From UBA7672 sp964550535 (GTDB lineage Bacteria; Pseudomonadota; Alphaproteobacteria; Caulobacterales; Hyphomonadaceae): 22,595 bases of DNA. Shown piece by piece: positions 7,760 to 14,917 of the stretch. The position numbers and the translations under genes are program-made. The stretch covers positions 1 to 22,595 of the forward strand of contig CAZJZQ010000051.1 in the NCBI GenBank assembly GCA_964550535.1. The letters are read 5' to 3'. Below the pieces are notes generated by a model. That model worked only from the letters and a program-made list of their open reading frames with translations. It did no database searches and was not told where the DNA came from. Numbering within the stretch: the stretch's first letter is position 1; every line of letters starts with the position of its first letter.

Positions 7760-9184
7760 ATGCGCCTGGCCGCAATCGCTTCTCTATGCGTGCTGTTTAC
7801 TGTGGCGGGAACGGCCCACGCGCAGGATGGGGCTGCTCCGCGCCCCGCGCCGGGGGCGTCCACCGGGGCGTTCAACCGGACGGGCGCGGATACCGGGCGG
7901 CACCAGGCGTCCGCCGCCGCCGCCACCTGGGGCATCGCGGTGTGCAGCGGCCTGTGGGACGGCGATCAGACCATGGCGATGATCGAGCGCGACAATGCTC
8001 CGCGCGGCGGCGCGCCGATGGATACGAAGATCGATGAAGCCGCGAAAACGGTATCGGTCGCCTATGACGAGGCGATGCCGCCGCGCCATGTCGTCTGGCG
8101 TCCGGTGATGGGCTGCACCCAGCTTCCGCCCGGCGCGGGCCTGGAGATGGCGAAACAACTGCCGCAGGTCGGGTCGTCGATCCGCGCGCCCAATCTCGAC
8201 GCGAAGCCGTGGCCCACGGGGGAGACGAACGCCACCGCCAAACTGCCCAGGGCGAAACAGGCGGCGCTGGACAAGGTGGTCGCCGCCGCCTTCGACAACG
8301 CTGCTTATGGCGGCCGCACCTGGGGCGTGGTCGTCGTCGCGGACGGCAAGATCGTCGCCGAGAAATACGCGATGGATTTCGGCCCGCATACCGGCGCGCA
8401 GACGCACTCGGCGGCCAAGAGCTTCGCCTCGACGCTGGCGGGGATCGCGGCGTGGAAACACGGGCTTGATGTGAAGGCCGCCCCGGCGCTCAAGGAGTGG
8501 AGCCGCCCGGGCGATCCGCGCGGCGCGATCACGGTCGAGCATCTGCTGCAAATGCGTTCCGGCCTCTATGGCGAGGGCAATGGCTCGCCGCAGATGGATA
8601 TCTATTCGGCAGGGGAGACGGTTGCGGGCCGCGCCGTCACCAACATGCTGGATACGCCGCCGGGAAGCCGCTTCCTCTACAACCCGCCGGATACGATGCT
8701 GCTGGTCCGCGCCGTGCGGCAGGCGGTGAACAACGACAAGGCGTTCTGGGCGATGCCGTGGACCGAGCTGTTCTGGAAGATCGGCATGACGCGCACGACG
8801 CCGTCCAGCGACTGGAATGGCGACTTCCTGATGTCGGGCCAGACCTATTCCACCGCGCGCGACTTCGCCCGCTTCGGACTGCTCTATCTCAATGACGGCG
8901 TGTGGAATGGCGAGCGCATCCTGCCCGAAGGCTGGGTGGACTATGTTACGACGCCCGGCCCGGTGCAGCCGGGCGGGAACAACCAGCGCTATGGCGGCCA
9001 GTTCTGGATCTACACCGGCATGGACGGTCTGCCGCGCGCCTACAGCCCGGCCGGCGGGCAGGGGCAATGGGCGATGACCATCCCCTCCGCCAATGTCGTC
9101 GTGGTCCGCCGCGGCTACGACGCGGGCGGCGGCTTCCGCATCACAAAATTCTCCGCTGACGTGCTGAAGGCGCTGGGACGGTAA
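7760..9184 (+). CDS. Secreted serine hydrolase, class C beta-lactamase fold
   Basis: This 474-residue periplasmic enzyme of the beta-lactamase/esterase (PF00144-type) family has its start at ATG 7760, behind GGGGAGA. An in-frame ATG at 7709 would bury the signal peptide. The signal peptide is residues 1-21 (ends AHA). About 140 residues of unassigned sequence precede the catalytic domain. The SxxK motif is HSAAK, with S217 and K220. The Tyr motif is YNP at 307-309. A late Gly-rich stretch (SPAGGQGQWAM) corresponds to the third active-site motif region. Family members include esterases, D-aminopeptidases and lactonases, so substrate cannot be named. It is a single gene with no obvious partner, and the 196-base divergent gap upstream shows no strong promoter. 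Confidence 0.85.
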   Translation: MRLAAIASLCVLFTVAGTAHAQDGAAPRPAPGASTGAFNRTGADTGRHQASAAAATWGIAVCSGLWDGDQTMAMIERDNAPRGGAPMDTKIDEAAKTVSVAYDEAMPPRHVVWRPVMGCTQLPPGAGLEMAKQLPQVGSSIRAPNLDAKPWPTGETNATAKLPRAKQAALDKVVAAAFDNAAYGGRTWGVVVVADGKIVAEKYAMDFGPHTGAQTHSAAKSFASTLAGIAAWKHGLDVKAAPALKEWSRPGDPRGAITVEHLLQMRSGLYGEGNGSPQMDIYSAGETVAGRAVTNMLDTPPGSRFLYNPPDTMLLVRAVRQAVNNDKAFWAMPWTELFWKIGMTRTTPSSDWNGDFLMSGQTYSTARDFARFGLLYLNDGVWNGERILPEGWVDYVTTPGPVQPGGNNQRYGGQFWIYTGMDGLPRAYSPAGGQGQWAMTIPSANVVVVRRGYDAGGGFRITKFSADVLKALGR

Positions 9185-9213
9185 TTGAGGAGGCTCGCTT
9201 CCGTCTGCACGCC

Positions 9214-9243
9214 TTGACGGGCGCGGGAAATCGGGTAGATAAT
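9214..9243 (+). promoter_or_regulatory. Sigma-70-like promoter of the arsR-desaturase operon
   Basis: TTGACG at 9214-9219 and GATAAT at 9238-9243 are separated by 18 bases. Each matches the consensus at five of six positions. An alternative -10, TAGATA at 9236-9241, gives a 16-base spacer. The next gene starts at 9271. Confidence 0.6.
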
Positions 9244-9264
9244 TAGTCAATTAGTTAAATAATT
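9241..9264 (+). promoter_or_regulatory. Direct-repeat operator for the ArsR-type regulator
   Basis: AATTAGT occurs at 9241-9247 and again at 9249-9255 (8-base period), followed by a related AAATAATT. This AT-rich island in GC-rich DNA overlaps the -10 element and lies 6 bases before the regulator start. It is well placed for autorepression. Binding by the downstream regulator is inferred. Confidence 0.55.
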
Positions 9265-9270
9265 GAGGCG

Positions 9271-9645
9271 ATGGTCTTGCGCGTCAATGAAGTATTCGAA
9301 GCGCTCGCGTCGCAGCCCCGGCGAAAAATTCTCGCCTATCTGTCTGCGGCCGACCTGACGGCTGGCGAGATCGCGGCGCGCTTTTCGATGAGCAAGCCTG
9401 CGATCTCGAAACATCTCCAGATTCTCGAAAATGCGGGCCTCGTCGCATCGACGCGGGAAGGGCAGTTCATCCGTTACGCCCTCGTGCAGGAAAGCCTGAC
9501 GAATACGCTCAATTCCTATGTCCAAGAAGTCTGTCCGGTCTCGCGTCCGTTGAAGCGTGAGAGCCAGAAGCTCGCGGGCGGCCGGACGGCGATTGGCGGC
9601 GTGAAGAAACGCTCCGCAGCAAAGGGTGGAGCGGCGAAAGCCTGA
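9271..9645 (+). CDS. ArsR-family HTH transcriptional regulator
   Basis: The product is a 124-residue winged-helix repressor. It opens with VFEALASQPRRKILAYL, the typical first helices. The recognition helix region is FSMSKPAISKHLQILENAGLV (residues 38-58), and the wing is REGQFIRYAL. The sequence has one cysteine (C88 in VCPV), so it lacks the paired-cysteine metal sites of classical arsenic or zinc sensors. It resembles the SdpR-like branch. A basic Lys/Ala tail ends the protein. Start ATG 9271 has GAGG close upstream. It is the first gene of a four-gene run, with the desaturase starting 37 bases after its stop, and its own promoter carries a repeat operator. The ligand is unknown. Confidence 0.9.
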   Translation: MVLRVNEVFEALASQPRRKILAYLSAADLTAGEIAARFSMSKPAISKHLQILENAGLVASTREGQFIRYALVQESLTNTLNSYVQEVCPVSRPLKRESQKLAGGRTAIGGVKKRSAAKGGAAKA

Positions 9646-9682
9646 CGCAACACGCGTCACGGCCATGGTTGGAGGGCGCGTG

Positions 9683-10654
9683 ATGAAGCTGGTTCAAGGT
9701 TCGGAGCGGATGATCGCCGAAGCGGGAAGCGATCCCGAGTTAGGCCGCGTTCGATGGAAACCCGTCAAATCCATCTGGATCGGCGCGATGACCCTGGCGG
9801 GAGTGGCGCTGGCGCCGCTGACCTTTTCCTGGGGCGCGCTGGCGGTGTTTCTGGTGCTTAGCGGACTAACGCTGTGCGCCGGCCATTCCGTGGGCATGCA
9901 CCGCCGGTTGATTCACAACAGCTTCGAATGTCCGCTGTGGCTTGAGTATATTCTGGTCGAACTGGGGGTTCTCGTCGGCATGGCTGGCCCAATTGGGATG
10001 ACGAAGCAGCACGACCTGCGCGATTGGGCCCAGCGCCAGCCTGTCTGTCACGACTATCTCTGCCACCGCCGCAGCTTCTGGAAAGATGCCTGGTGGCAGT
10101 TGCATTGCGACATCGAGCTGGACAGGGGTCCCCGCTTCCAGCTCGAACCGCGCATCCGCCATGATCGCGTCTATGCGTGGATGGAGCGGACGTGGATGTG
10201 GCACCAGCTTCCTTTGGCGTTGCTGCTGTTCGTCATCGGTGGATGGGGGTGGGTGGTGTGGGGTGTCGCGTTGCGGGTCAGCGTTTGCGTAACGAGCCAT
10301 TGGCTGATCGGTCACTATGCGCATCGCGAGGGCAAGCACCGTCCGATGACGTGGCGGGTGAAGGGGGCCAGCGTACAGGGGCGCGACGTGCCGCTCGCGG
10401 CTTTGCTCAGCATGGGTGAGAGCTGGCACAACAATCACCATGCCTTCCCCGGGTCCGCGCGCATCGGTCTTGCGCCGCACCAGCCCGATCCGGGCTGGTG
10501 GTTCATCCTCGCGCTCGAACGATTGGGCCTTGTTTGGAGCATCGTCACGCCTGCGACGATGAAGGTTCGTCCGGAGTTGGAACGCTTGCGCGAACGACCC
10601 AAGGGCTGCCCCGTTTGTGGCGGCATCCGGAGGTGGCTGGGCTTGCCGGTTTAG
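9683..10654 (+). CDS. Membrane fatty acyl desaturase (DesC-like)
   Basis: This 323-residue integral-membrane di-iron desaturase probably introduces a double bond into acyl chains. Start ATG 9683 has GGAGG seven bases before it. Histidine box 1 is GHSVGMHRRLIH (H68, H73, H78). The central segment KQHDLRDWAQ continues to CHDYLCHR (H110, H123, H128), in place of the usual HxxHH box. Box 3 is GESWHNNHHAFPGS (H249, H252, H253). Additional His residues lie at 206, 211 and 214. Hydrophobic helices occur around 30-66, 88-105 and 175-210. The C-terminus carries an unusual CPVCGG motif (C309, C312), like half of a rubredoxin knuckle. The regulator lies upstream and the TPP subunits downstream on the same strand. 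The acyl substrate and bond position are unknown. Confidence 0.88.
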   Translation: MKLVQGSERMIAEAGSDPELGRVRWKPVKSIWIGAMTLAGVALAPLTFSWGALAVFLVLSGLTLCAGHSVGMHRRLIHNSFECPLWLEYILVELGVLVGMAGPIGMTKQHDLRDWAQRQPVCHDYLCHRRSFWKDAWWQLHCDIELDRGPRFQLEPRIRHDRVYAWMERTWMWHQLPLALLLFVIGGWGWVVWGVALRVSVCVTSHWLIGHYAHREGKHRPMTWRVKGASVQGRDVPLAALLSMGESWHNNHHAFPGSARIGLAPHQPDPGWWFILALERLGLVWSIVTPATMKVRPELERLRERPKGCPVCGGIRRWLGLPV

Positions 10655-10691
10655 GGCTTGCCGCCTACCAAAGAGGCGGGAGGGCGTGTGC

Positions 10692-11207
10692 ATGCCGGAA
10701 CAGGCGACATCGGGATCGAGGTTGTTCGCGTCCATCGCGGCGGCGAAGCCGAAGCTGGTGACCGGCGTGCCCGACGGCATGCTGGCGGAGACCATCATGC
10801 TTTGCGACGCGTCGAAGGATTTCCCCTACATCGCCTGTGCGCGGGAAGAGGAGTGCATCGGCGTCGCGTGCGGGGCGGCGATGGCGGGCGAGCGTGCTGT
10901 GGTGATGGTGCAGAACGCAGGAATGTTGAACTCGCTGGGCGCCTTCGCGACGATGGCGCTGCGCTATGGCTTGCCGATCGTGGTGATCGTCACCAATCGC
11001 GGCGCTCTGGCGGACCCCAATGGCTATGACATCGAGAAGCGCGAGGCGTTCGACGCGGGCGTGCGGCCGATGGCGCGTGTGTTCGACTTTGATGCGGGGG
11101 ATCTGCCCGCCGATCTCGTGCCCGCAGCGTTCAAATGGGCGGAGGCGGCGCGCAAGCCGGTGATCCTCGCCCTGGAGAAACGTCTCGGCGGGGAGGCGGC
11201 GCCGTGA
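10692..11207 (+). CDS. TPP-dependent decarboxylase, alpha subunit (ComD-like)
   Basis: This 171-residue protein corresponds to the pyrimidine-binding half of thiamine-diphosphate decarboxylases, as in sulfopyruvate decarboxylase ComD and phosphonopyruvate decarboxylase. Recognisable segments are TGVPDGML (about 24-31), the Glu-rich CAREEECIGVACGAAMAG (about 49-66) that supplies the cofactor-activating glutamate, and MVQNAGMLNSLGAF. Start ATG 10692 has GGGAGGG upstream. The stop overlaps the start of the next gene, which supplies the other half of the active site. No cysteate, coenzyme M or phosphonate genes are adjacent, so the 2-oxoacid substrate cannot be assumed. The gene lies 37 bases after the desaturase. 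Confidence 0.85.
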   Translation: MPEQATSGSRLFASIAAAKPKLVTGVPDGMLAETIMLCDASKDFPYIACAREEECIGVACGAAMAGERAVVMVQNAGMLNSLGAFATMALRYGLPIVVIVTNRGALADPNGYDIEKREAFDAGVRPMARVFDFDAGDLPADLVPAAFKWAEAARKPVILALEKRLGGEAAP

Positions 11208-11773
11208 CCGCATCCAGCAATCTTCCCTCGCAGAAAGATGCGATCGCACAGGCGCTCGCGCTTTATCCCTCGCGGCCGTTCGCTGTGCCGGATATCGGCT
11301 CGCAGTCAGGCTGGCTGAAGGCGGCGGGACATGACCCGCGCAACCTCTATGTATCGGGGCCGATGGGTCTTGCGACCTCCGTGGCGTTGGGGCTGGCGGC
11401 GTGTAGGCCCCACGAGCAGGTGCTGGCGATTGCCGGTGACGGCGCGCTGGCGATGAACCTGACGTCGCTGGCGACCATCGCCGGGGCCAAGCCAAAGAAC
11501 CTCGCCATCCTGTTGGTCGACAACCGTGTCTATGAGTTCACCGCCAGCGTGCCGGCGCCGACGCGCGACATGGATTGGCTCGCGGTTGGCCGCGCTTTCT
11601 TCGGACAGGAGCAGTGCATGCGTCTGTCTGATCTGACGCCGGAACGATGGGCGGGCGTTGCGCGGCCGGCGATGATCGTGGCGGATGTCGCGCCGGCGCC
11701 GGGCAAGCCGCCGGCGCTGGGCCTCACGCCGGCGATGATCCGTGCGGAATTCCTGACAGCGTCGAAGAAGTAA
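11204..11773 (+). CDS. TPP-dependent decarboxylase, beta subunit (ComE-like)
   Basis: This 189-residue diphosphate-binding half complements the preceding subunit. The cofactor motif is AGDGALAMNLTSL (GDG at 78-80), followed 27 residues later by N107 in LLVDNRVYE, which fits the GDG-x(22-28)-N metal/diphosphate signature. SGPMGLATSVALGLA (about 51-65) is the usual glycine-rich approach. The start is GTG 11204, overlapping the alpha stop as GTGA with GGGAGG seven bases upstream, so the two subunits are likely made in equal amounts. The pair would form an alpha/beta decarboxylase. Family alternatives are sulfopyruvate, phosphonopyruvate or a related small 2-oxoacid. Confidence 0.86.
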   Translation: MTASSNLPSQKDAIAQALALYPSRPFAVPDIGSQSGWLKAAGHDPRNLYVSGPMGLATSVALGLAACRPHEQVLAIAGDGALAMNLTSLATIAGAKPKNLAILLVDNRVYEFTASVPAPTRDMDWLAVGRAFFGQEQCMRLSDLTPERWAGVARPAMIVADVAPAPGKPPALGLTPAMIRAEFLTASKK

Positions 11774-11778
11774 AAGGC

Positions 11779-12504
11779 TCAGCCGCCGATGGCGTAGAGC
11801 GCGGAACCGCGTTCCTGAAGCCAGGTACGCGCTTCCTGCCATTCGGGCAGCGTCCGCTCCACCTGCCGCCAGAAGCGGGCGGAGTGGTTCATCTCCTTCA
11901 GGTGCGCGACTTCGTGGGCGGCGACATAGTCGAGCGCGAAGGGCGGGGCGCAGACCAGACGCCAGGAGAAGTTCAACCGGCCTTCCGAACTGCACGATCC
12001 CCAGCGCGAGCGCATGTCCTTGATCGCGATCGAGCGCGGCTTCACCCCGAGATTGTCGGCGTGGAATGCAACACGTTCGGCGAAGTCGGTCCGGGCGGCG
12101 GTGCGGAAGAAAGCGCGGGTCTTGTCGCGGAAGTTTTCGCGCGGACCGGGCACCAGGATCAGAGGCGTTGCGCCGGTTTTGTCGATACGGACCGTTCTGC
12201 CTGAATCCGCCGCGCGCAGCCGGTGGATAACGCCCCTCAACGGCAGGTAAGTCCCCGGCCGGAATGCAACCGGGGCGGGCAAGGCGCCCAGCCTTTCAGC
12301 GATCCAATCGACCCGCTCTGACGCGAAGGAAATTGCCTCTAGGGCATGCCTCAAGGCGGGCGCCGTAGCCACAGCTTCGCGCGCATGGGGGTCTATTCGC
12401 ACGGATACTCGCCGCGCACGCTTGTCCACGTGCACTCTTACCGGTACCGACGCGCCAGACGTGGCGATCAGGAAGACCCGGTGGTGCGATTCCGAGGCAA
12501 TCAT
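11779..12504 (-). CDS. YgjP-like zinc metallopeptidase (DUF45)
   Basis: This 241-residue cytosolic protein belongs to the YgjP/WSS1-like M48-related family. The zinc-binding helix is AAHEVAHLKEMNHS (H197, E198, H201, with H207 as likely third ligand). The family-specific RSRWGSCSSEGRLNFSW lies at 165-181. The N-terminal beta-rich half contains the usual VRVHVDKRARRVSVRID run. Length and motif order are normal for the family. Start ATG 12504 has no strong ribosome site. It converges on the TPP beta gene with a 5-base gap and is divergent from the lipoprotein gene, so it is a monocistronic unit. The substrate is unknown. A role in protein repair is suggested only by eukaryotic WSS1. Confidence 0.9.
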   Translation of the reverse strand: MIASESHHRVFLIATSGASVPVRVHVDKRARRVSVRIDPHAREAVATAPALRHALEAISFASERVDWIAERLGALPAPVAFRPGTYLPLRGVIHRLRAADSGRTVRIDKTGATPLILVPGPRENFRDKTRAFFRTAARTDFAERVAFHADNLGVKPRSIAIKDMRSRWGSCSSEGRLNFSWRLVCAPPFALDYVAAHEVAHLKEMNHSARFWRQVERTLPEWQEARTWLQERGSALYAIGG

Positions 12505-12563
12505 GCTAAGGGCCTACCGTTCCGGCGCGGGACACGCAACAAGTCACATTGAGGGACGGCAAT

Positions 12564-14135
12564 ATGAAGACGTGGATTGCATGCGCCAGCGCGCTGGCGC
12601 TTTTGGCTGCCTGCGGAAGCAGCAAAGAGGCCAATGAGGCCTTTGCGGCGATGAATATCGGTGACGGCAAGGAAGGCATGATCCGTTATGAAGGCAAGTC
12701 TGGTTCCGGAGACAAGATCACCCTCAAGAATGTGATCCTCGGACCGGAAGGGCAAGGCGTCAAAGCGCAGTCGATGGCTCTCGACGGCCTGGCCATGTCC
12801 GAAGACGGCAAGCCGCTGTTCACGGGCGTGGTAATCAAAAATCTCTCGCCGGAAGAACAGGTTCCGGGCGTCACCTTCAAGCTCGCCACGGTCGCCCTCG
12901 ACGGCCTGTCCCCGGTTGTCGGCCAGTATCTGGCCGGAGCCTTCCAGGAAGGCGGCCCTCAGGGCGCGCCCCCGGCGTTTGAAGCCTGGGAAATGGGCAA
13001 GTTTTCGGTGAACGGCCTGGTCGTGAACACCGATCTGGCCCAGATGGGAATGAGCTCGGGCGTGGTTAACGTCTATCTCGACGAATTCTCCGTTTCTGAC
13101 CTGAAGGACACCGTGTTCGGCGGCTCCAAATTCGCCGGCTTCAAAGGCGATTTCGACGTTCCCGCGGAAGCCGGAGCCGGTTTCCCGATCGTCGGCAAGT
13201 TCGACTTCGGCACCGGCGAGGTGAAAGGCATCCAGGGCGGCATCTTCGCCCAGGCGGTCGAGGCTGGCATGAGCGCCGCGATGGACCCGGCGGCGATGGC
13301 CACCCTACAGTCCGATATCATGGCCTCGCTCACCAGCCCGCTGGAAGCCGGTTATGACTCGCTCACCTGGACCCCGATCCTGATCGAGGCTTCGGGCGCG
13401 AAGCTGACGTCGACGGCCGTGAAGCAGACCATCAAGCGCGACGCCAACGGCGTCGCGGTCGGCCTGACCCAGCCGCGTTCGTCCATCACCTTCGCCACGG
13501 ACTCCGCTGGCGGACAGCTCGGCCAGATGGCCGGCATGTTCCTCAGCATGATCGGCTATCCCACGATCGAGCTGTATGGCTCGGCCGACGCAACGTTCGA
13601 TCCGGCGACCGACCTGACCCGCTATGCCGACTACAATTTCGGCCTGACGGACGGTTTCGACATCCAGGCGAAGGGCGGCTTCTTCGGTATGAAGGAAGCC
13701 ATCGGCGTGGTGATGTCCGCTGCGGATTCGATGGGCGCGTATGATCCCTATGCGGATCCGTCCGCGCCGCCGCCGGCCCCGGACTTCAGCGGCCTGTCGG
13801 TCTTCCGTATCGCTGATCTTGAACTGACGCTCACGGACAAGTCGTTCGTGAACAAGATGTTCGCGCTGGCCCCGATGATGGGCGGCGGCGACCCGGAAGT
13901 GCTGCGCAACGACATCATCAACATGCTGTCGACGGCTGGCGCCGACTTCACGTCCGCTGGCGTCGATCCGGCGCTGTCGAACGAGCTGACGGCCGCCGTG
14001 TCGAGCTTCATCCAGTCGCCCGGCAAGCTGACGGTCAAGCTGGCGCCGCCGCAACCGGTGGCTCCCATGGCCGAAGGCGCGACGCTGACCAAGGAGACGC
14101 TCGGCTTCTCGGTCACGCATACCCCGGCCAACTAG
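12564..14135 (+). CDS. Large lipoprotein, unknown function
   Basis: The product is a 523-residue predicted lipoprotein I do not recognise. Start ATG 12564 has GAGGGA at good distance. The signal sequence MKTWIACASALALLAAC ends in a lipobox (LAAC, C17), and the +2 residue is Gly. The mature part is rich in Gly, Ala, Ser and Asp, with repeated LDGL / DGLxVN phrases in the first 250 residues and alternating hydrophobic residues that suggest beta structure. A Pro-rich break (PSAPPPAPDF) occurs around residues 400-410, followed by a second half with ADLELTLTDKSF. No enzyme motif is visible. It is a single gene with its own strong terminator. Codon use looks like that of its neighbours. An outer-membrane or periplasmic structural or lipid-contacting role is only a guess. 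Confidence 0.8.
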   Translation: MKTWIACASALALLAACGSSKEANEAFAAMNIGDGKEGMIRYEGKSGSGDKITLKNVILGPEGQGVKAQSMALDGLAMSEDGKPLFTGVVIKNLSPEEQVPGVTFKLATVALDGLSPVVGQYLAGAFQEGGPQGAPPAFEAWEMGKFSVNGLVVNTDLAQMGMSSGVVNVYLDEFSVSDLKDTVFGGSKFAGFKGDFDVPAEAGAGFPIVGKFDFGTGEVKGIQGGIFAQAVEAGMSAAMDPAAMATLQSDIMASLTSPLEAGYDSLTWTPILIEASGAKLTSTAVKQTIKRDANGVAVGLTQPRSSITFATDSAGGQLGQMAGMFLSMIGYPTIELYGSADATFDPATDLTRYADYNFGLTDGFDIQAKGGFFGMKEAIGVVMSAADSMGAYDPYADPSAPPPAPDFSGLSVFRIADLELTLTDKSFVNKMFALAPMMGGGDPEVLRNDIINMLSTAGADFTSAGVDPALSNELTAAVSSFIQSPGKLTVKLAPPQPVAPMAEGATLTKETLGFSVTHTPAN

Positions 14136-14158
14136 GGTCACGGGAATCTGAATGCAGC

Positions 14159-14196
14159 ACGGCCCGGGCGGTTGATCCGTCCGGGCCGTTTTGTTT
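14159..14196 (+). terminator. Intrinsic terminator after the lipoprotein gene
   Basis: A 13-bp stem (14159-14171 with 14177-14189, including one G-U pair) around a 5-nt loop is followed by TTTTGTTT. It ends the plus-strand lipoprotein transcript and sits ahead of the convergent SCO gene. Confidence 0.85.
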
Positions 14197-14226
14197 GGAT
14201 CAGGACTTGAGCCCGGCAGGGCAGGA

Positions 14227-14853
14227 TCAGGTGTTGCGCTCGTGGATGGCCGTGATGCAGGCGGCGATATCGGCGGGGGGAGTTCCGGCGCTGAAGAACG
14301 TCGCCAGTTTCCAGTCGGCGTCCATGAGATAAAGAATGCTGGAATGGTTCATCAGATAGTCCGAACCGCCATCGTCCACACCGACCCGCTCGAACGGCGC
14401 GGCGAAGGCTGCCGACACCGTCCGCAGATCTTCCTCCGGCCCGGTCAATCCGGTGATGTCAGCGGGAAAACCGTTGCTGGCGATATAGCGGGTCAGCGCC
14501 TCGGGCGTGTCGCGCTGCGGATCGATCGACACCAGCACGGTGTGCGGAGCGGGCGTGCTGCCGGGCAGCTGGCTCAGCGCCGTGCCGATCCGGTAGAGCG
14601 TGTCGGGGCAGACATCCGGGCAATAGGTGAAGCCGAAGAACACCAGCGTCATGCCGCCCCGGAAATCCGCGTCGGTCATTGTCTCGCCGGTGTGCGAGGT
14701 GAGGCTGAAAGGCCCGCCAATGCTGGTGGAGGTGCGATTGAAGCAATCCGCCTGAACGCCGCTGGCGGCGGTTCCGGCATTGCCGCAGGCGGCCAGGACG
14801 CCGCAGGACGCGGCGGTGAGGGCGGCAAGGGCGAGGAGATGTCTGTGTTGCAT
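14227..14853 (-). CDS. senC: SCO1/SenC-family copper chaperone
   Basis: This 208-residue membrane-tethered thioredoxin-fold protein helps load copper into cytochrome c oxidase. Start ATG 14853 has AAGGAAG upstream. A further in-frame ATG at 14940 would run through the divergent gene start and is rejected. The signal sequence ends in lipobox LAAC (C23). The copper ligands are C78 and C82 in TYCPDVCPDTL, and H170 in YLMNHSSILYLMD. SIDPQRDTPE is also typical. It is divergent from regB with a 64-base gap, as in Rhodobacter, where senC lies beside the reg genes. Redox signalling rather than copper loading has also been proposed for some members. Confidence 0.94.
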   Translation of the reverse strand: MQHRHLLALAALTAASCGVLAACGNAGTAASGVQADCFNRTSTSIGGPFSLTSHTGETMTDADFRGGMTLVFFGFTYCPDVCPDTLYRIGTALSQLPGSTPAPHTVLVSIDPQRDTPEALTRYIASNGFPADITGLTGPEEDLRTVSAAFAAPFERVGVDDGGSDYLMNHSSILYLMDADWKLATFFSAGTPPADIAACITAIHERNT

Positions 14854-14917
14854 CGGACTTCCTTTGCACGTCAGGACAGCACCGCAAACTGCGGCGGGGC
14901 GTCCCGGGAGATCGAAC

